From Lachnospiraceae bacterium (GTDB lineage: Bacteria; Bacillota; Clostridia; Lachnospirales; Lachnospiraceae): a stretch of 64,000 nucleotides of DNA. The stretch covers positions 62,001 through 126,000 of the forward strand of contig JAILNS010000039.1 in the NCBI GenBank assembly GCA_024691305.1, read 5' to 3'. Position numbers and translations under genes: made by a program. Within the stretch, counting starts at the first letter, position 1; each line of letters begins with the position of its first letter. Positions 1 through 7,854 of this stretch are shown here, piece after piece. The notes under the pieces were generated by a model that saw only the letters and a list, made by a program, of their open reading frames with translations, had not been told where the DNA came from and searched no databases.

Positions 1-692
1 AGCAGGTTGTAGGTCTGGATGCTATGCCCGAAAAAAATATCAGGGATTTTGCAAGACTCTACAAGGCATATAAGGCTTATGTCAAAGATAATAATATAGG
101 AGCCGTATCGTCCAGATGCTGGCCCGATTTCTTTACCGAGTTTGGTACGCCCGTGTGCATGGTACTTTCTCTTTTGAATGCGGTAAACATACCGGCAAGT
201 TGCGAAGCGGACGTATACGGCGCGCTTTCCATGTATATAGGGACCGCGGTAACGGGAATGCCGACATTCTTCGGAGACCCCGTCTCAATGGATGAGAATG
301 ACAGCACCATTACATTCTGGCATTGCGGGATGGCCGCTTGTAATCTTGCACACTGTGATACCGGTGCGGCAGTCGGCGTTCATCCTAACAGAAAGATCGG
401 TCCGGTCATGGATTTTGGATGTAAACCGAGTGATGAAGCTACAATATTCAGGATAGGACGTACTCCGGACGGAAACTTCAGATTCTTTATCGCAGAGGGC
501 AGGGTTTTGGACAAACCCAAACAGTTTAACGGAACTTCGATCGTGGTACAGACCGATGAGCCTGCTGAAAAGATAGTCAGGGAAACGATAAAGAACGGAT
601 GGGAGCCTCACTACGTTGTCGTGTATCGTAAGATAGCCGGAGAACTTGAGAAACTCGGGCAGATGCTTGATATGGAAGTTGTCCGTTACTAA
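1..692 (+). CDS. L-fucose/L-arabinose isomerase family protein, C-terminal part
   Basis: The reading frame is open to the left edge of the window (codons begin at base 3), so the ATG at 24 is internal and the gene starts upstream. About 230 residues are visible. They match the C-terminal half of sugar isomerases of the FucI/AraA fold, including a metal-site-like FWHCG stretch near residue 100 followed by ACNLAHC. These enzymes interconvert aldoses and ketoses in the cytoplasm. The substrate cannot be told from this half; relatives act on fucose, arabinose or sulfoquinovose. A ROK-type regulator starts 23 bp downstream on the same strand, which fits a sugar-use operon controlled by that repressor. 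Confidence 0.75.
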   Translation, partial: QVVGLDAMPEKNIRDFARLYKAYKAYVKDNNIGAVSSRCWPDFFTEFGTPVCMVLSLLNAVNIPASCEADVYGALSMYIGTAVTGMPTFFGDPVSMDENDSTITFWHCGMAACNLAHCDTGAAVGVHPNRKIGPVMDFGCKPSDEATIFRIGRTPDGNFRFFIAEGRVLDKPKQFNGTSIVVQTDEPAEKIVRETIKNGWEPHYVVVYRKIAGELEKLGQMLDMEVVRY

Positions 693-715
693 ATAATGGT
701 ATTAAAATAAGAGAT

Positions 716-1933
716 ATGAGATATCAGGGAATAAATTTAGAAAACATCAAATTTAACAACCGGTCTTCTATCCTTCGTTTACTTAATAATAATGGTGCAA
801 TGTCAAGGAAAGATATAGCAGGGGCGGTTGGGCTTACAGCTGCCTCTGTTACGCTTATCTGTACCGAACTTCTTGAAGAAGGTGTAATAGTCGAACTGGG
901 TGAGGCAGCGGAAGAAAAGCGGGCCGGAAGAAAAAAGATCCTGCTCGATCTAAACCATGACTTTAAGAAGGCAGTGTGCATAGATATAGAGTCTGAGGAA
1001 ACATACATTGCCGTTACCGATCTTAAGGGAAAAGTATATGCAGGCGATACTGTTCCGACAGATCGTGCAGCCCGTCCGGAAACGTTTCTTAAACGTGTTA
1101 CCGACGCCTGCAAAGAGATGTTAAAAAAACAAGGTACGGGCGTTGATAAGATCCTTGGTATCGCAGTTACGGTTCCGGGCAAAGTGGACCACATAAACGG
1201 ACGAAGCCTTAACAGTTTTAACATATGGACCGAGGAGGTTCCCGTTAAAGATATCATTGAGAAACAGCTGGGCAGCAGGGTTCTGGTCGAGAATAACTTA
1301 AAGGCCTATGCCCAGGGTGAGATAGAATTTGGACGAGGCAGGAGCGAGGATGATCTCTTTATCTTAAAATGGGGTCCCGGCGTAGGCTCTGCGATCATCG
1401 TGGATCACCGTATATATAAAGGGGCAAACGGAATGGCTGCCGAGATAGGTCATATGACATCAGGCAAAGACGGAAGACTCTGTAACTGCGGAAGATACGG
1501 ATGTCTTGAAACCGAGGTGAGTACGCATGCGATCATTGCGGATATAGAAGAATGTGCGTCTAGATCCCCTGAGAGTATGCCCATACTTGGCAAATGGCTC
1601 AGTGAGGGCAACAGTATGACATACAGGAATGTCTCTGAATGGATAGGTTTACACGATCCCGGAGCAGATAAGATCATAGATGCCAAACTGGATCTTATGG
1701 CACACAGCGTGAGAAATGCCGTAAGTCTTACGGATCCCGGTAAGGTTGTTGTTATAGGTTATATGTTTGATGTTCCCGAAATGTTTGACCGGTTTAAAGG
1801 TATATATAAAGAATACGATCCTCAGACAGGAGATGATTTCTTTGTGAAGTCTGATCTTTCGGATAATTCCCAACATACCGAGGGACTGGCGGTGCTGCTT
1901 GAAGAACTTTTTTTCGCAATCCCTCAAAAATGA
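716..1933 (+). CDS. ROK family transcriptional repressor (NagC/XylR type)
   Basis: This 405-residue protein has an N-terminal winged helix-turn-helix (about residues 12-65, with the MSRKDIAGAVGLTAASVT recognition region) and a ROK sugar-kinase-like domain. The ROK zinc site is present as GHMTSG followed by CNCGRYGCLE near residues 243-262. Proteins of this layout bind operator DNA and release it on binding a sugar. It directly follows an isomerase gene, so it probably controls that sugar pathway; the ligand is unknown. The ribosome binding site is weak (aagaga just before the ATG), which suggests translation coupled to the upstream gene. Confidence 0.85.
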   Translation: MRYQGINLENIKFNNRSSILRLLNNNGAMSRKDIAGAVGLTAASVTLICTELLEEGVIVELGEAAEEKRAGRKKILLDLNHDFKKAVCIDIESEETYIAVTDLKGKVYAGDTVPTDRAARPETFLKRVTDACKEMLKKQGTGVDKILGIAVTVPGKVDHINGRSLNSFNIWTEEVPVKDIIEKQLGSRVLVENNLKAYAQGEIEFGRGRSEDDLFILKWGPGVGSAIIVDHRIYKGANGMAAEIGHMTSGKDGRLCNCGRYGCLETEVSTHAIIADIEECASRSPESMPILGKWLSEGNSMTYRNVSEWIGLHDPGADKIIDAKLDLMAHSVRNAVSLTDPGKVVVIGYMFDVPEMFDRFKGIYKEYDPQTGDDFFVKSDLSDNSQHTEGLAVLLEELFFAIPQK

Positions 1934-1952
1934 CAGATCCCTTGTATGAATT

Positions 1953-1987
1953 CAGGTATACACCTGTATAAATTCCGGTTTATACAG
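1953..1987. promoter_or_regulatory. Two overlapping inverted repeats downstream of the ROK gene
   Basis: A perfect 9-bp inverted repeat, CTGTATAAA at 1964-1972 and TTTATACAG at 1979-1987, has a 6-nt centre. It overlaps a second repeat, CAGGT at 1953-1957 and ACCTG at 1962-1966. The two hairpins share bases and cannot form together. No T-run follows, so this is not a clear intrinsic terminator. It could be an operator, possibly for the neighbouring ROK repressor, or part of the leader of the diguanylate cyclase gene. Confidence 0.4.
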
Positions 1988-2063
1988 ACACTACGATAAT
2001 CAATAAAAATATGATATTATATTTTTCGGAAGATTCGTATTTTTTCAGGGTGTCTAAACAAAA

Positions 2064-3506
2064 GTGGACGAGTCGTTTTTTAGAAAAATAATCGATACAG
2101 CTCAGGACTGTGTCTTTTGGAAAGATGCAGACAGGCGTTTTTTGGGAGCAAATAAGGCTTTCTTAGATTATTACGGCTTTGAGTCCGAAGATATGATCAT
2201 CGGAAAAAACGATGAAGATATGGGATGGCACAGCGATCCCGAACCTTTTAAACAGGATGAATTAAGAGTTCTTGCAGGTGAAAGTACATACAAGGTACAC
2301 GGCACATGCGAGGTCAGGGGCCAGGAGAGAAACATAATAGCATCCAAATCACCGATATACGAAAACGGCGAGGTCGTCGGTATGGTCGGCAGTTTCATGG
2401 ATGTTACCGATGTCGTCAATAAGAAGAGTATTTCCGAGAGTTCTCAGCAGGTTTATTCGGAAGAAGGATTAAGGCACTTTAAGTTCTTCGATAAGATACT
2501 GGATGAGAGTACGATCGGAGATATACTGGATCCTCTTACGGGCGTGGTATCCAGGGCATATGCACTTGAGTATGCCAAGTGGCTGATAGATAGCGATATT
2601 CCTTTTACTTTTGCTATAGTAGATCTTGATAATTTCAAATTTATAAACGATTCTTACGGACATCGTATAGGTGACAAGGTGCTTATGGATGTTTCCGCAA
2701 ATATGGTCAGGTACGTCGGCGAACGCGGCATTGTCGGCCGCTTCGGAGGCGATGAACTGCTCATAGTCAATCTTGTCGATCTTTCCTATGATGAAAAAAA
2801 GATATTTTATGAGGGTATGTACTCTTTAAAAACCGTATTCAGGATCAATTATGATATGGAAGAGTGCAGTCCTTTTATCACAGGTACAATTGGAAGTGCC
2901 ACCTATCCTTCCGATTCCGATAACTATGACGAACTGTTTGAACTGATAGATAAAACTCTTTACCGCGGGAAGAACAAAGGCAGAAACTGTTACATAATAT
3001 ACGTTGAAGAAAAACACAAGAATCTTGAAATAAAAAAACTGGCAAAGCGCGGTATATATACCTGCATGAATGAGATCATAACACGCTTTGAAACCGCAGA
3101 AGGCATAGTTAATAAATTGTGTGCCGCATTGCCGGTCCTTGAGGAAGAATACAATATGCAGACCCTTTATCTGATAGATTCCGAAGGGATAATGCATGAT
3201 GCGATGGACAGGAGAGTTAATGTTGATGTCGGAACTTTGGAACTTCCGACAGATGAAGATCTTTTTATATATCATTCGGTAACGGATATTGCCGGTATAT
3301 CTTCCAAGCTGTATGAAGCGCTTTCGGAGCATGAGGTGCGCTCTTCGATTTTAGTCAGAGTAGGGATATTACCTGAGACATACGGATATATCATATGCAC
3401 CGAGGAGCGTAACGAACGCATATGGCAGGAGGATGAATGTGCCATCGTATTTTTCCTGGCGAAGCTTATAGCCGGGATAGTTAAACTCGAACGAAGCGGT
3501 TCGTAA
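2064..3506 (+). CDS. PAS-GGDEF diguanylate cyclase
   Basis: The protein makes c-di-GMP from two GTP in the cytoplasm. It has an N-terminal PAS domain (about residues 1-118), a GGDEF domain (about 155-325, with active-site GGDEL at about 228-232) and a C-terminal region of about 150 residues that I do not recognise and that may be GAF-like. No RxxD inhibitory site is seen at its usual place before GGDEL, so product inhibition may be absent. There is no signal peptide or membrane segment. The start is GTG with a CAGGG sequence 13 nt upstream. An overlapping GTG at 2050 reads into a stop and is rejected. A tandem 23-bp duplication overlaps its stop codon. Confidence 0.85.
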   Translation: MDESFFRKIIDTAQDCVFWKDADRRFLGANKAFLDYYGFESEDMIIGKNDEDMGWHSDPEPFKQDELRVLAGESTYKVHGTCEVRGQERNIIASKSPIYENGEVVGMVGSFMDVTDVVNKKSISESSQQVYSEEGLRHFKFFDKILDESTIGDILDPLTGVVSRAYALEYAKWLIDSDIPFTFAIVDLDNFKFINDSYGHRIGDKVLMDVSANMVRYVGERGIVGRFGGDELLIVNLVDLSYDEKKIFYEGMYSLKTVFRINYDMEECSPFITGTIGSATYPSDSDNYDELFELIDKTLYRGKNKGRNCYIIYVEEKHKNLEIKKLAKRGIYTCMNEIITRFETAEGIVNKLCAALPVLEEEYNMQTLYLIDSEGIMHDAMDRRVNVDVGTLELPTDEDLFIYHSVTDIAGISSKLYEALSEHEVRSSILVRVGILPETYGYIICTEERNERIWQEDECAIVFFLAKLIAGIVKLERSGS

Positions 3507-3527
3507 AACTTTAACGAAGCGGTTCGT
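3490..3527 (+). repeat. Tandem direct repeat over the stop codon of the diguanylate cyclase gene
   Basis: AACGAAGCGGTTCGT occurs at 3490-3504 and again at 3513-3527, a 23-bp period. Each copy is itself a small hairpin (ACGAA, GCGG, TTCGT). The first copy forms the last codons of the gene and part of its stop; the second lies outside it. It is too weak to be a clear terminator and ends just before the reverse transcriptase promoter. Confidence 0.7.
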
Positions 3528-3536
3528 GAAATGAAA

Positions 3537-3565
3537 TAGACTTTTTAAAATGCAATCGTTATAAT
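3537..3565 (+). promoter_or_regulatory. Sigma-A promoter for the reverse transcriptase leader
   Basis: A -35 box TAGACT (3537-3542, four of six consensus bases) is followed by a 17-nt spacer and a perfect -10 box TATAAT (3560-3565). Transcription should begin near 3572, about 164 nt before the reverse transcriptase start codon. That leaves room for a separate structured RNA. Confidence 0.7.
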
Positions 3566-3571
3566 CATTAA

Positions 3572-3726
3572 AAGAGAATGTACTTATAGGTACGCCTGCG
3601 GAGGACAAAGCAGATATCATTTTATGGTTTGCAGGCATCAGGTATCTGTTCAGTCCGGTCAACCATTGCATGGTTTGAAACCATTTCTCTTATGTATGGG
3701 ATCAAGTATTTGATCCCATATTTATT
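3572..3726 (+). ncRNA. Candidate structured RNA upstream of a reverse transcriptase
   Basis: AAGAGAA at the predicted 5' end (3572-3578) pairs with TTCTCTT (3685-3691). Two further pairs form if one T is bulged, so a closing stem encloses about 105 nt. Inside are GTAC/GTAC (3580-3583, 3590-3593), GCCTGC/GCAGGC (3594-3599, 3631-3636), an 8-bp stem with one wobble (3611-3618, 3641-3648) that crosses the previous one, and AACCAT/ATGGTT (3661-3666, 3670-3675). A terminator-like hairpin closes the unit. Short RNAs next to reverse transcriptases serve as template or partner in retrons and several defence RT systems. Whether this one does is inference. A plain attenuator or folded leader is the main alternative. 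Confidence 0.45.
3695..3726 (+). terminator. Hairpin between the leader RNA and the reverse transcriptase gene
   Basis: A perfect 11-bp stem, TATGGGATCAA (3695-3705) and TTGATCCCATA (3710-3720), has loop GTAT and is followed by TTTATT. It could end most transcripts from the 3560 promoter and leave a small RNA, with read-through for the reverse transcriptase. The T-run is short, so termination may be partial. Confidence 0.55.
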
Positions 3727-3735
3727 GCAAGGATC

Positions 3736-4938
3736 ATGGAAACGCTGTTAAATTTACTGCCGGACGAAATTCAATGGAAGAAATTCTATGATAACAGAGA
3801 AGCATCGGGACATCTGTCAAAGAACGAACTGGCTTCTCTTAATTCTTTGATCCTAAATAAACGGTATCTTCCCATAGCCCGGGGGATACTTGACGGTACA
3901 TATGACTTTAGTATTCCGAGGATTGCCAGGATCAGTAAGGGTGGGTCATCCAAAAAAAGGATCGTATACTTATTTGAAGATGATGAAGTGTGGGTCCTTA
4001 AATTCCTTTCTTTTTTGCTTCACAAATACGATGGACTGTTTTCAGATTCATGTTATTCGTTCAGACGGGATCAAAACGCCAAAACAGCAGTCGTCAGGAT
4101 ACTTTCCGTTCCGGATATAGACGATAAGTATGTACTTAAGTCGGATATCCATGATTATTTTAATTCGGTCCCGGTAAAAAGGATGTGTGACAGGTTAAAG
4201 TCTGCTATAAGCGATGATCCTGAACTTACCGGTTTTTTGTGTAAACTGCTATCTGTGGATATGGCATATGATCCGGAAAATGACATCCTGATAAGGGGAG
4301 AAAGGGGCGTTATGGCAGGAACTCCCATAGCACCTTTTCTGGCAAACCTGTATCTTACCGGTATGGACAGGTATTTTGAAAATGAAAATATCCTGTATCT
4401 AAGATATTCGGATGATATACTCATGTTTACGGATACTGAGGAAGAGGCCCTTAAGTGCAATGATATTCTTACGGATATGATCGGCAAAGAGGGGCTTACA
4501 ATAAACGGGGAGAAGTTCAAACTCATATCGCCCGGAGAAGAGTGGGAGTTTCTGGGATTTAAATACAATCGGGGCACTATTGATATTTCCGATAATACCA
4601 AAAGAAAGATCAAATCCAAGATAAAAAGAAAAGCGCATTCTGTTTACAGATGGAGGATCAAAAAAGAAGTACCGTTTGAAAAAGCGGCTTTTGTTATGAT
4701 TCGTAGTTTTAATGCTAAATTTTATGATATAAAAGAAGAGGGAGATTTTTCATGGTCGAAATGGTTTTTTCCGCTTATAAATACTACGGAAAGCCTTAAG
4801 GAAATAGATGAATACCTTATCTCGTATATACGTTTTTTGTATAAAGGAAAACACTATAAAGGTAATTATCGTATAAAATATAAGCAGTTAAAAGAACTTG
4901 GATTTAGAAGTCTGGTAAACGAATACTGGTCACGATGA
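3736..4938 (+). CDS. Reverse transcriptase, unclassified lineage
   Basis: This 400-residue protein carries the RT blocks in order: a CYSFRRDQNA block, LKSDIHDYFNSV (first catalytic Asp), GVMAGTPIAPFLANLYL (block 4), YSDD at 224-227, GLTINGEKFKL and WEFLGF, then a basic thumb-like C-terminus. It should synthesise DNA from an RNA template. I see no maturase X motif, HNH endonuclease, Cas1 fusion, or template and variable repeats, so a group II intron, CRISPR RT or diversity-generating element is not supported. The retron NAxxH and VTG signatures were also not found. The AAGGA ribosome site is only 2 nt from the ATG, which predicts low translation. The next gene, an SPFH protein, begins 34 bp downstream. 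Confidence 0.88.
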   Translation: METLLNLLPDEIQWKKFYDNREASGHLSKNELASLNSLILNKRYLPIARGILDGTYDFSIPRIARISKGGSSKKRIVYLFEDDEVWVLKFLSFLLHKYDGLFSDSCYSFRRDQNAKTAVVRILSVPDIDDKYVLKSDIHDYFNSVPVKRMCDRLKSAISDDPELTGFLCKLLSVDMAYDPENDILIRGERGVMAGTPIAPFLANLYLTGMDRYFENENILYLRYSDDILMFTDTEEEALKCNDILTDMIGKEGLTINGEKFKLISPGEEWEFLGFKYNRGTIDISDNTKRKIKSKIKRKAHSVYRWRIKKEVPFEKAAFVMIRSFNAKFYDIKEEGDFSWSKWFFPLINTTESLKEIDEYLISYIRFLYKGKHYKGNYRIKYKQLKELGFRSLVNEYWSR

Positions 4939-4972
4939 TATATTATTTTTTTACATGCGAAAGGAAGATTAG

Positions 4973-6010
4973 ATGGGAATAATCAAGGCTACAGTTGCTT
5001 CCGTGAGTTCGCTTGCGGCCGATCAGTGGAAGGAATTCTTTATATGCAATGCGATCCCCGCCGATACGATGATGGTCAGGGGAATAAAGATGACTTCCTC
5101 CAATTCCTCAAACCAGGAAGATTCGGATATGATAACCGACGGATCGATAATTGCGGTAGCGGACGGTCAGTGTGCGATAGTCGTAAGCGGAGGCAAGGTC
5201 ATATCAACATTCATGGAACCCGGAGAGAATGTATATGAAAGCGGAGTCTCACCGGGAATCTTTGGCGGCGCAACATTAAAAACTCTTGGCAGGGAAGTCG
5301 GGAGAAGGATATCTTTTGGCGGTGAAGTAGCGGGAGTGGTTCAAAGGGTTTATTACATGAACCTTAAAGAGATCCCGGGAGTACCTTTCGGCAACGGAAC
5401 ACAGATCCCGTTCAGGATCCATGATGAAGACAGAAACCTTGACATAGACTGTTCGCTTGTCGTATCGGGATTATATTCATTTCGTATATGTGATCCTGCT
5501 AAGATATACAAACAGCTTATAGGAAATGTCGATCATGATTATAAGGTTTCATATCTTATATCCCAGATGAACTCCGAAGTTAATACATGCATAATGACCG
5601 CACTTGGCGGATTCTCCAATGAAAGTTTCAGAACGTCCGAACTTGGGAATATCATTTATGATATAGAGGCTAAGGTTAAAGATGCGGCAAACGCTAAATT
5701 GCGCGAACTTCGCGGGATAGAGATCCTGTCTTTGGGATTTAGCAGCTTTAATATCACGGAAAATGATACGGGTATTATCCGGGAGATCCAAAAGGCATCT
5801 GCAGCAACAAACCCCGAAATGGCTGCTGCCATCCTTACTTCGGCAAGTGCCGAGGCAATGGCTGTGGCTGCCGCAAATCCTTCTGGGAGCGGTGTCGGAC
5901 TTATGGGAATGTCCATGGCCGGGGCAGATGCGAAAGTGAATTTCTGCCCCGAATGCGGAGCAAAGGTAACAGGCGGAAAGTTCTGCAGAGAATGCGGCTA
6001 TAAATTTTAA
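4973..6010 (+). CDS. SPFH-domain protein with C-terminal zinc ribbon (YdjI-like)
   Basis: The 345-residue protein resembles the SPFH family often labelled virion core protein or YdjI. An SPFH/band-7 core spans about residues 35-285, an Ala/Gly/Met-rich linker follows, and the C-terminus holds a double CPECG/CRECG zinc ribbon (about 322-343). There is no membrane segment. SPFH proteins form rings or scaffolds at membranes; Bacillus relatives work with envelope-stress proteins of the PspA type. The start has an AGGAAG ribosome site. It lies 34 bp after the reverse transcriptase, with no terminator seen between, so the two are probably co-transcribed. A role as effector or membrane partner of the RT is inference only. 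Confidence 0.8.
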   Translation: MGIIKATVASVSSLAADQWKEFFICNAIPADTMMVRGIKMTSSNSSNQEDSDMITDGSIIAVADGQCAIVVSGGKVISTFMEPGENVYESGVSPGIFGGATLKTLGREVGRRISFGGEVAGVVQRVYYMNLKEIPGVPFGNGTQIPFRIHDEDRNLDIDCSLVVSGLYSFRICDPAKIYKQLIGNVDHDYKVSYLISQMNSEVNTCIMTALGGFSNESFRTSELGNIIYDIEAKVKDAANAKLRELRGIEILSLGFSSFNITENDTGIIREIQKASAATNPEMAAAILTSASAEAMAVAAANPSGSGVGLMGMSMAGADAKVNFCPECGAKVTGGKFCRECGYKF

Positions 6011-6030
6011 AATTCTACAGGAGTTGACTA

Positions 6031-7854
6031 ATGAAGAAAATGACAAAAAATAATATCATAGCAATGATCCTTATCGCATGTCTGGTATTATCGATGTCAG
6101 GCTGTGCTTCTAACGGGACTGCGGGAACATCAGCCGAAAGTACAGATACGTCAACTGAAAGTGCGTATGCAGTAGCCGAAAGTACAGATACTGCCGAAAG
6201 TACAGATACTACCGAAAGTACAGATACTACCGACGATACAAAGGAGCCGGTGCAGGATGTAAGCGAAGAAGTGACTCCAAATGGAGAGGTTATCATTTTG
6301 TGTACCAGTGATGTCCACTGTGGTGTCGCTAAGGGATTCGGATATGCGGGCCTTTCACTGATAAAAGAAAATTATGAGAAACAGGGATATGATGTGATAC
6401 TGGTAGATGACGGAGATTCTATACAGGGTGAAGCTATCGGGACCTTAACAAAAGGTGAGTCCAATATAAAGTTGATGAACGCTGTGGGTTATGATGTGGC
6501 TATCCCCGGAAATCATGAGTTCGATTACGGTATGGAACAGTTTTTAAAACTTGCGGATATGGCTGATTTTAAATATATAAGCTGCAATTTTAACTATATG
6601 GGAGATCTGGTATTTGATCCTTACACGATCGTGGAAGCAGCCGGTATAAAGATAGCTTTTGTCGGGGTTACTACTCCAGAATCACTTACATCATCCAACC
6701 CCGTTCACTTCCAGAATGAAGCTGGAGAGATAGTATATGGCTTTATGCAGGATGATGACGGTCAGGGCGTATATGATGCAGTCCAGTCGGCCGTAGATGG
6801 GGCACGCGCAGATGGGGCGGATTATGTTTTTGTTTTAGGTCATATGGGACTTGAAGAAACGGCAAAGCCCTGGACATACGCCGATGTGATCTCACATACA
6901 AACGGAATAGATGTTTTTCTGGATGGTCACAGTCATGATACCGAGCAGGTTGTCATGAAGAATAAGGACGGAAAAGAAGTTGTAAGAAGTGCGGTAGGAA
7001 CCAAATTAAACTGCATAGGATACACCCATATCACATCTGAAGGAATAGAAGAGACCGATATTGTAAGCTGGCCAAATGATACTGATATGCCTACTCTGCT
7101 TGGTATAGAGAATCCAGTAAAGGAACAGGTGGATGAAGAACTTGCTTCTGTCAGTGTGATTCTCGATCAGAAAGTATGTCATACGGATTTTGAATTTACT
7201 ATCAACGATCCCGTGGAAAAGGATACGAGCGGAAATCCTGTCAGAATGGTAAGACGTGCGGAGACAAATTTAGGTGATCTTAGTGCGGATGCATTTCGCG
7301 ATGCTACAGGAGCCGATATCGGGCTTATGAATGGTGGCGGCATAAGAGCAGGTATCGATGCCGGAGATGTTACATACGGTGATATCATTGCGGTATTCCC
7401 GTTTAATAATGCGATCTGCGTGATCGAAGCTACCGGACAACAGATCCTGGATGCTCTTGAATGGGGTGCCAGAGGAGTACCCGAGGAAAACGGAGGATTC
7501 CTTCATGTTTCGGGACTTACATATGAGATAGACTCAAGCATTGATTCTCCTTGTATATCCAGTGAAGATGCGCTTATGGAAGGAATATCATCCGGTAAAC
7601 GAAGAGTAAGTAATGTCATGGTAGACGGAAAGCCGATAGATCCGGCGGCTAAATATTCCGTGGCAAGTCATGCGTTCTTGCTGCTTGATAACGGTGACGG
7701 ATATACGGCTTTTGATGAAGCCAAATTGGTACTTAATGAAGTATGTATAGATAATCAGGCACTTATTGATTATATGATCAAAATTTCTGAAGACGGAACG
7801 GATTCAAATTACAGCGATCCATACGGTCAGGAAAGGATCGTGATCAGGGAGTGA
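6031..7854 (+). CDS. 5'-nucleotidase/2',3'-cyclic phosphodiesterase lipoprotein
   Basis: This 607-residue surface lipoprotein has a signal peptide ending in SMSGC (lipidated Cys25), a Ser/Thr/Glu-rich linker with tandem repeats, a calcineurin-like metallophosphatase domain and a 5'-nucleotidase C-terminal domain. Metal-site motifs are SDVHCG, DDGDSIQGE, GNHEFDYG, GHMG and DGHSHD. The C-domain shows NGGGIRAG and FPFNN for nucleotide binding. The family hydrolyses extracellular nucleotides, and sometimes cyclic ones, to nucleosides and phosphate. An ACAGGAGTT ribosome site precedes the ATG. It starts 20 bp after the SPFH gene, so it may belong to the same transcript. Its 3' end overlaps the oppositely oriented EAL gene by 11 bp. 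Confidence 0.9.
   Translation: MKKMTKNNIIAMILIACLVLSMSGCASNGTAGTSAESTDTSTESAYAVAESTDTAESTDTTESTDTTDDTKEPVQDVSEEVTPNGEVIILCTSDVHCGVAKGFGYAGLSLIKENYEKQGYDVILVDDGDSIQGEAIGTLTKGESNIKLMNAVGYDVAIPGNHEFDYGMEQFLKLADMADFKYISCNFNYMGDLVFDPYTIVEAAGIKIAFVGVTTPESLTSSNPVHFQNEAGEIVYGFMQDDDGQGVYDAVQSAVDGARADGADYVFVLGHMGLEETAKPWTYADVISHTNGIDVFLDGHSHDTEQVVMKNKDGKEVVRSAVGTKLNCIGYTHITSEGIEETDIVSWPNDTDMPTLLGIENPVKEQVDEELASVSVILDQKVCHTDFEFTINDPVEKDTSGNPVRMVRRAETNLGDLSADAFRDATGADIGLMNGGGIRAGIDAGDVTYGDIIAVFPFNNAICVIEATGQQILDALEWGARGVPEENGGFLHVSGLTYEIDSSIDSPCISSEDALMEGISSGKRRVSNVMVDGKPIDPAAKYSVASHAFLLLDNGDGYTAFDEAKLVLNEVCIDNQALIDYMIKISEDGTDSNYSDPYGQERIVIRE
6133..6228 (+). repeat. 18-bp tandem repeat in the lipoprotein linker
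   Basis: Three in-phase 18-bp units reading GCCGAAAGTACAGATACT (the last begins ACC) run from 6175 to 6228. A separate near copy lies at 6133-6150. They encode repeated AESTDT/TESTDT in the flexible linker behind the lipid anchor. Unit gain or loss would change linker length without shifting the frame. Confidence 0.85.

Noticed and set aside
3624-3713. A 29-codon leader peptide ending in the hairpin before the RT
   Set aside because: The nearest ribosome-site-like GGAGG (3600-3604) is 19 nt from the ATG, too far to support translation, and the codons show no regulatory run.
3572-4938. A classical retron
   Set aside because: The leader with a closing stem fits, but the NAxxH and VTG signatures typical of retron RTs were not found and no clear msd hairpin or branching G could be assigned.
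3507-6030. A diversity-generating retroelement or group II intron
   Set aside because: No template/variable repeat pair, Avd-like gene, intron domain V, maturase or endonuclease domain was seen.
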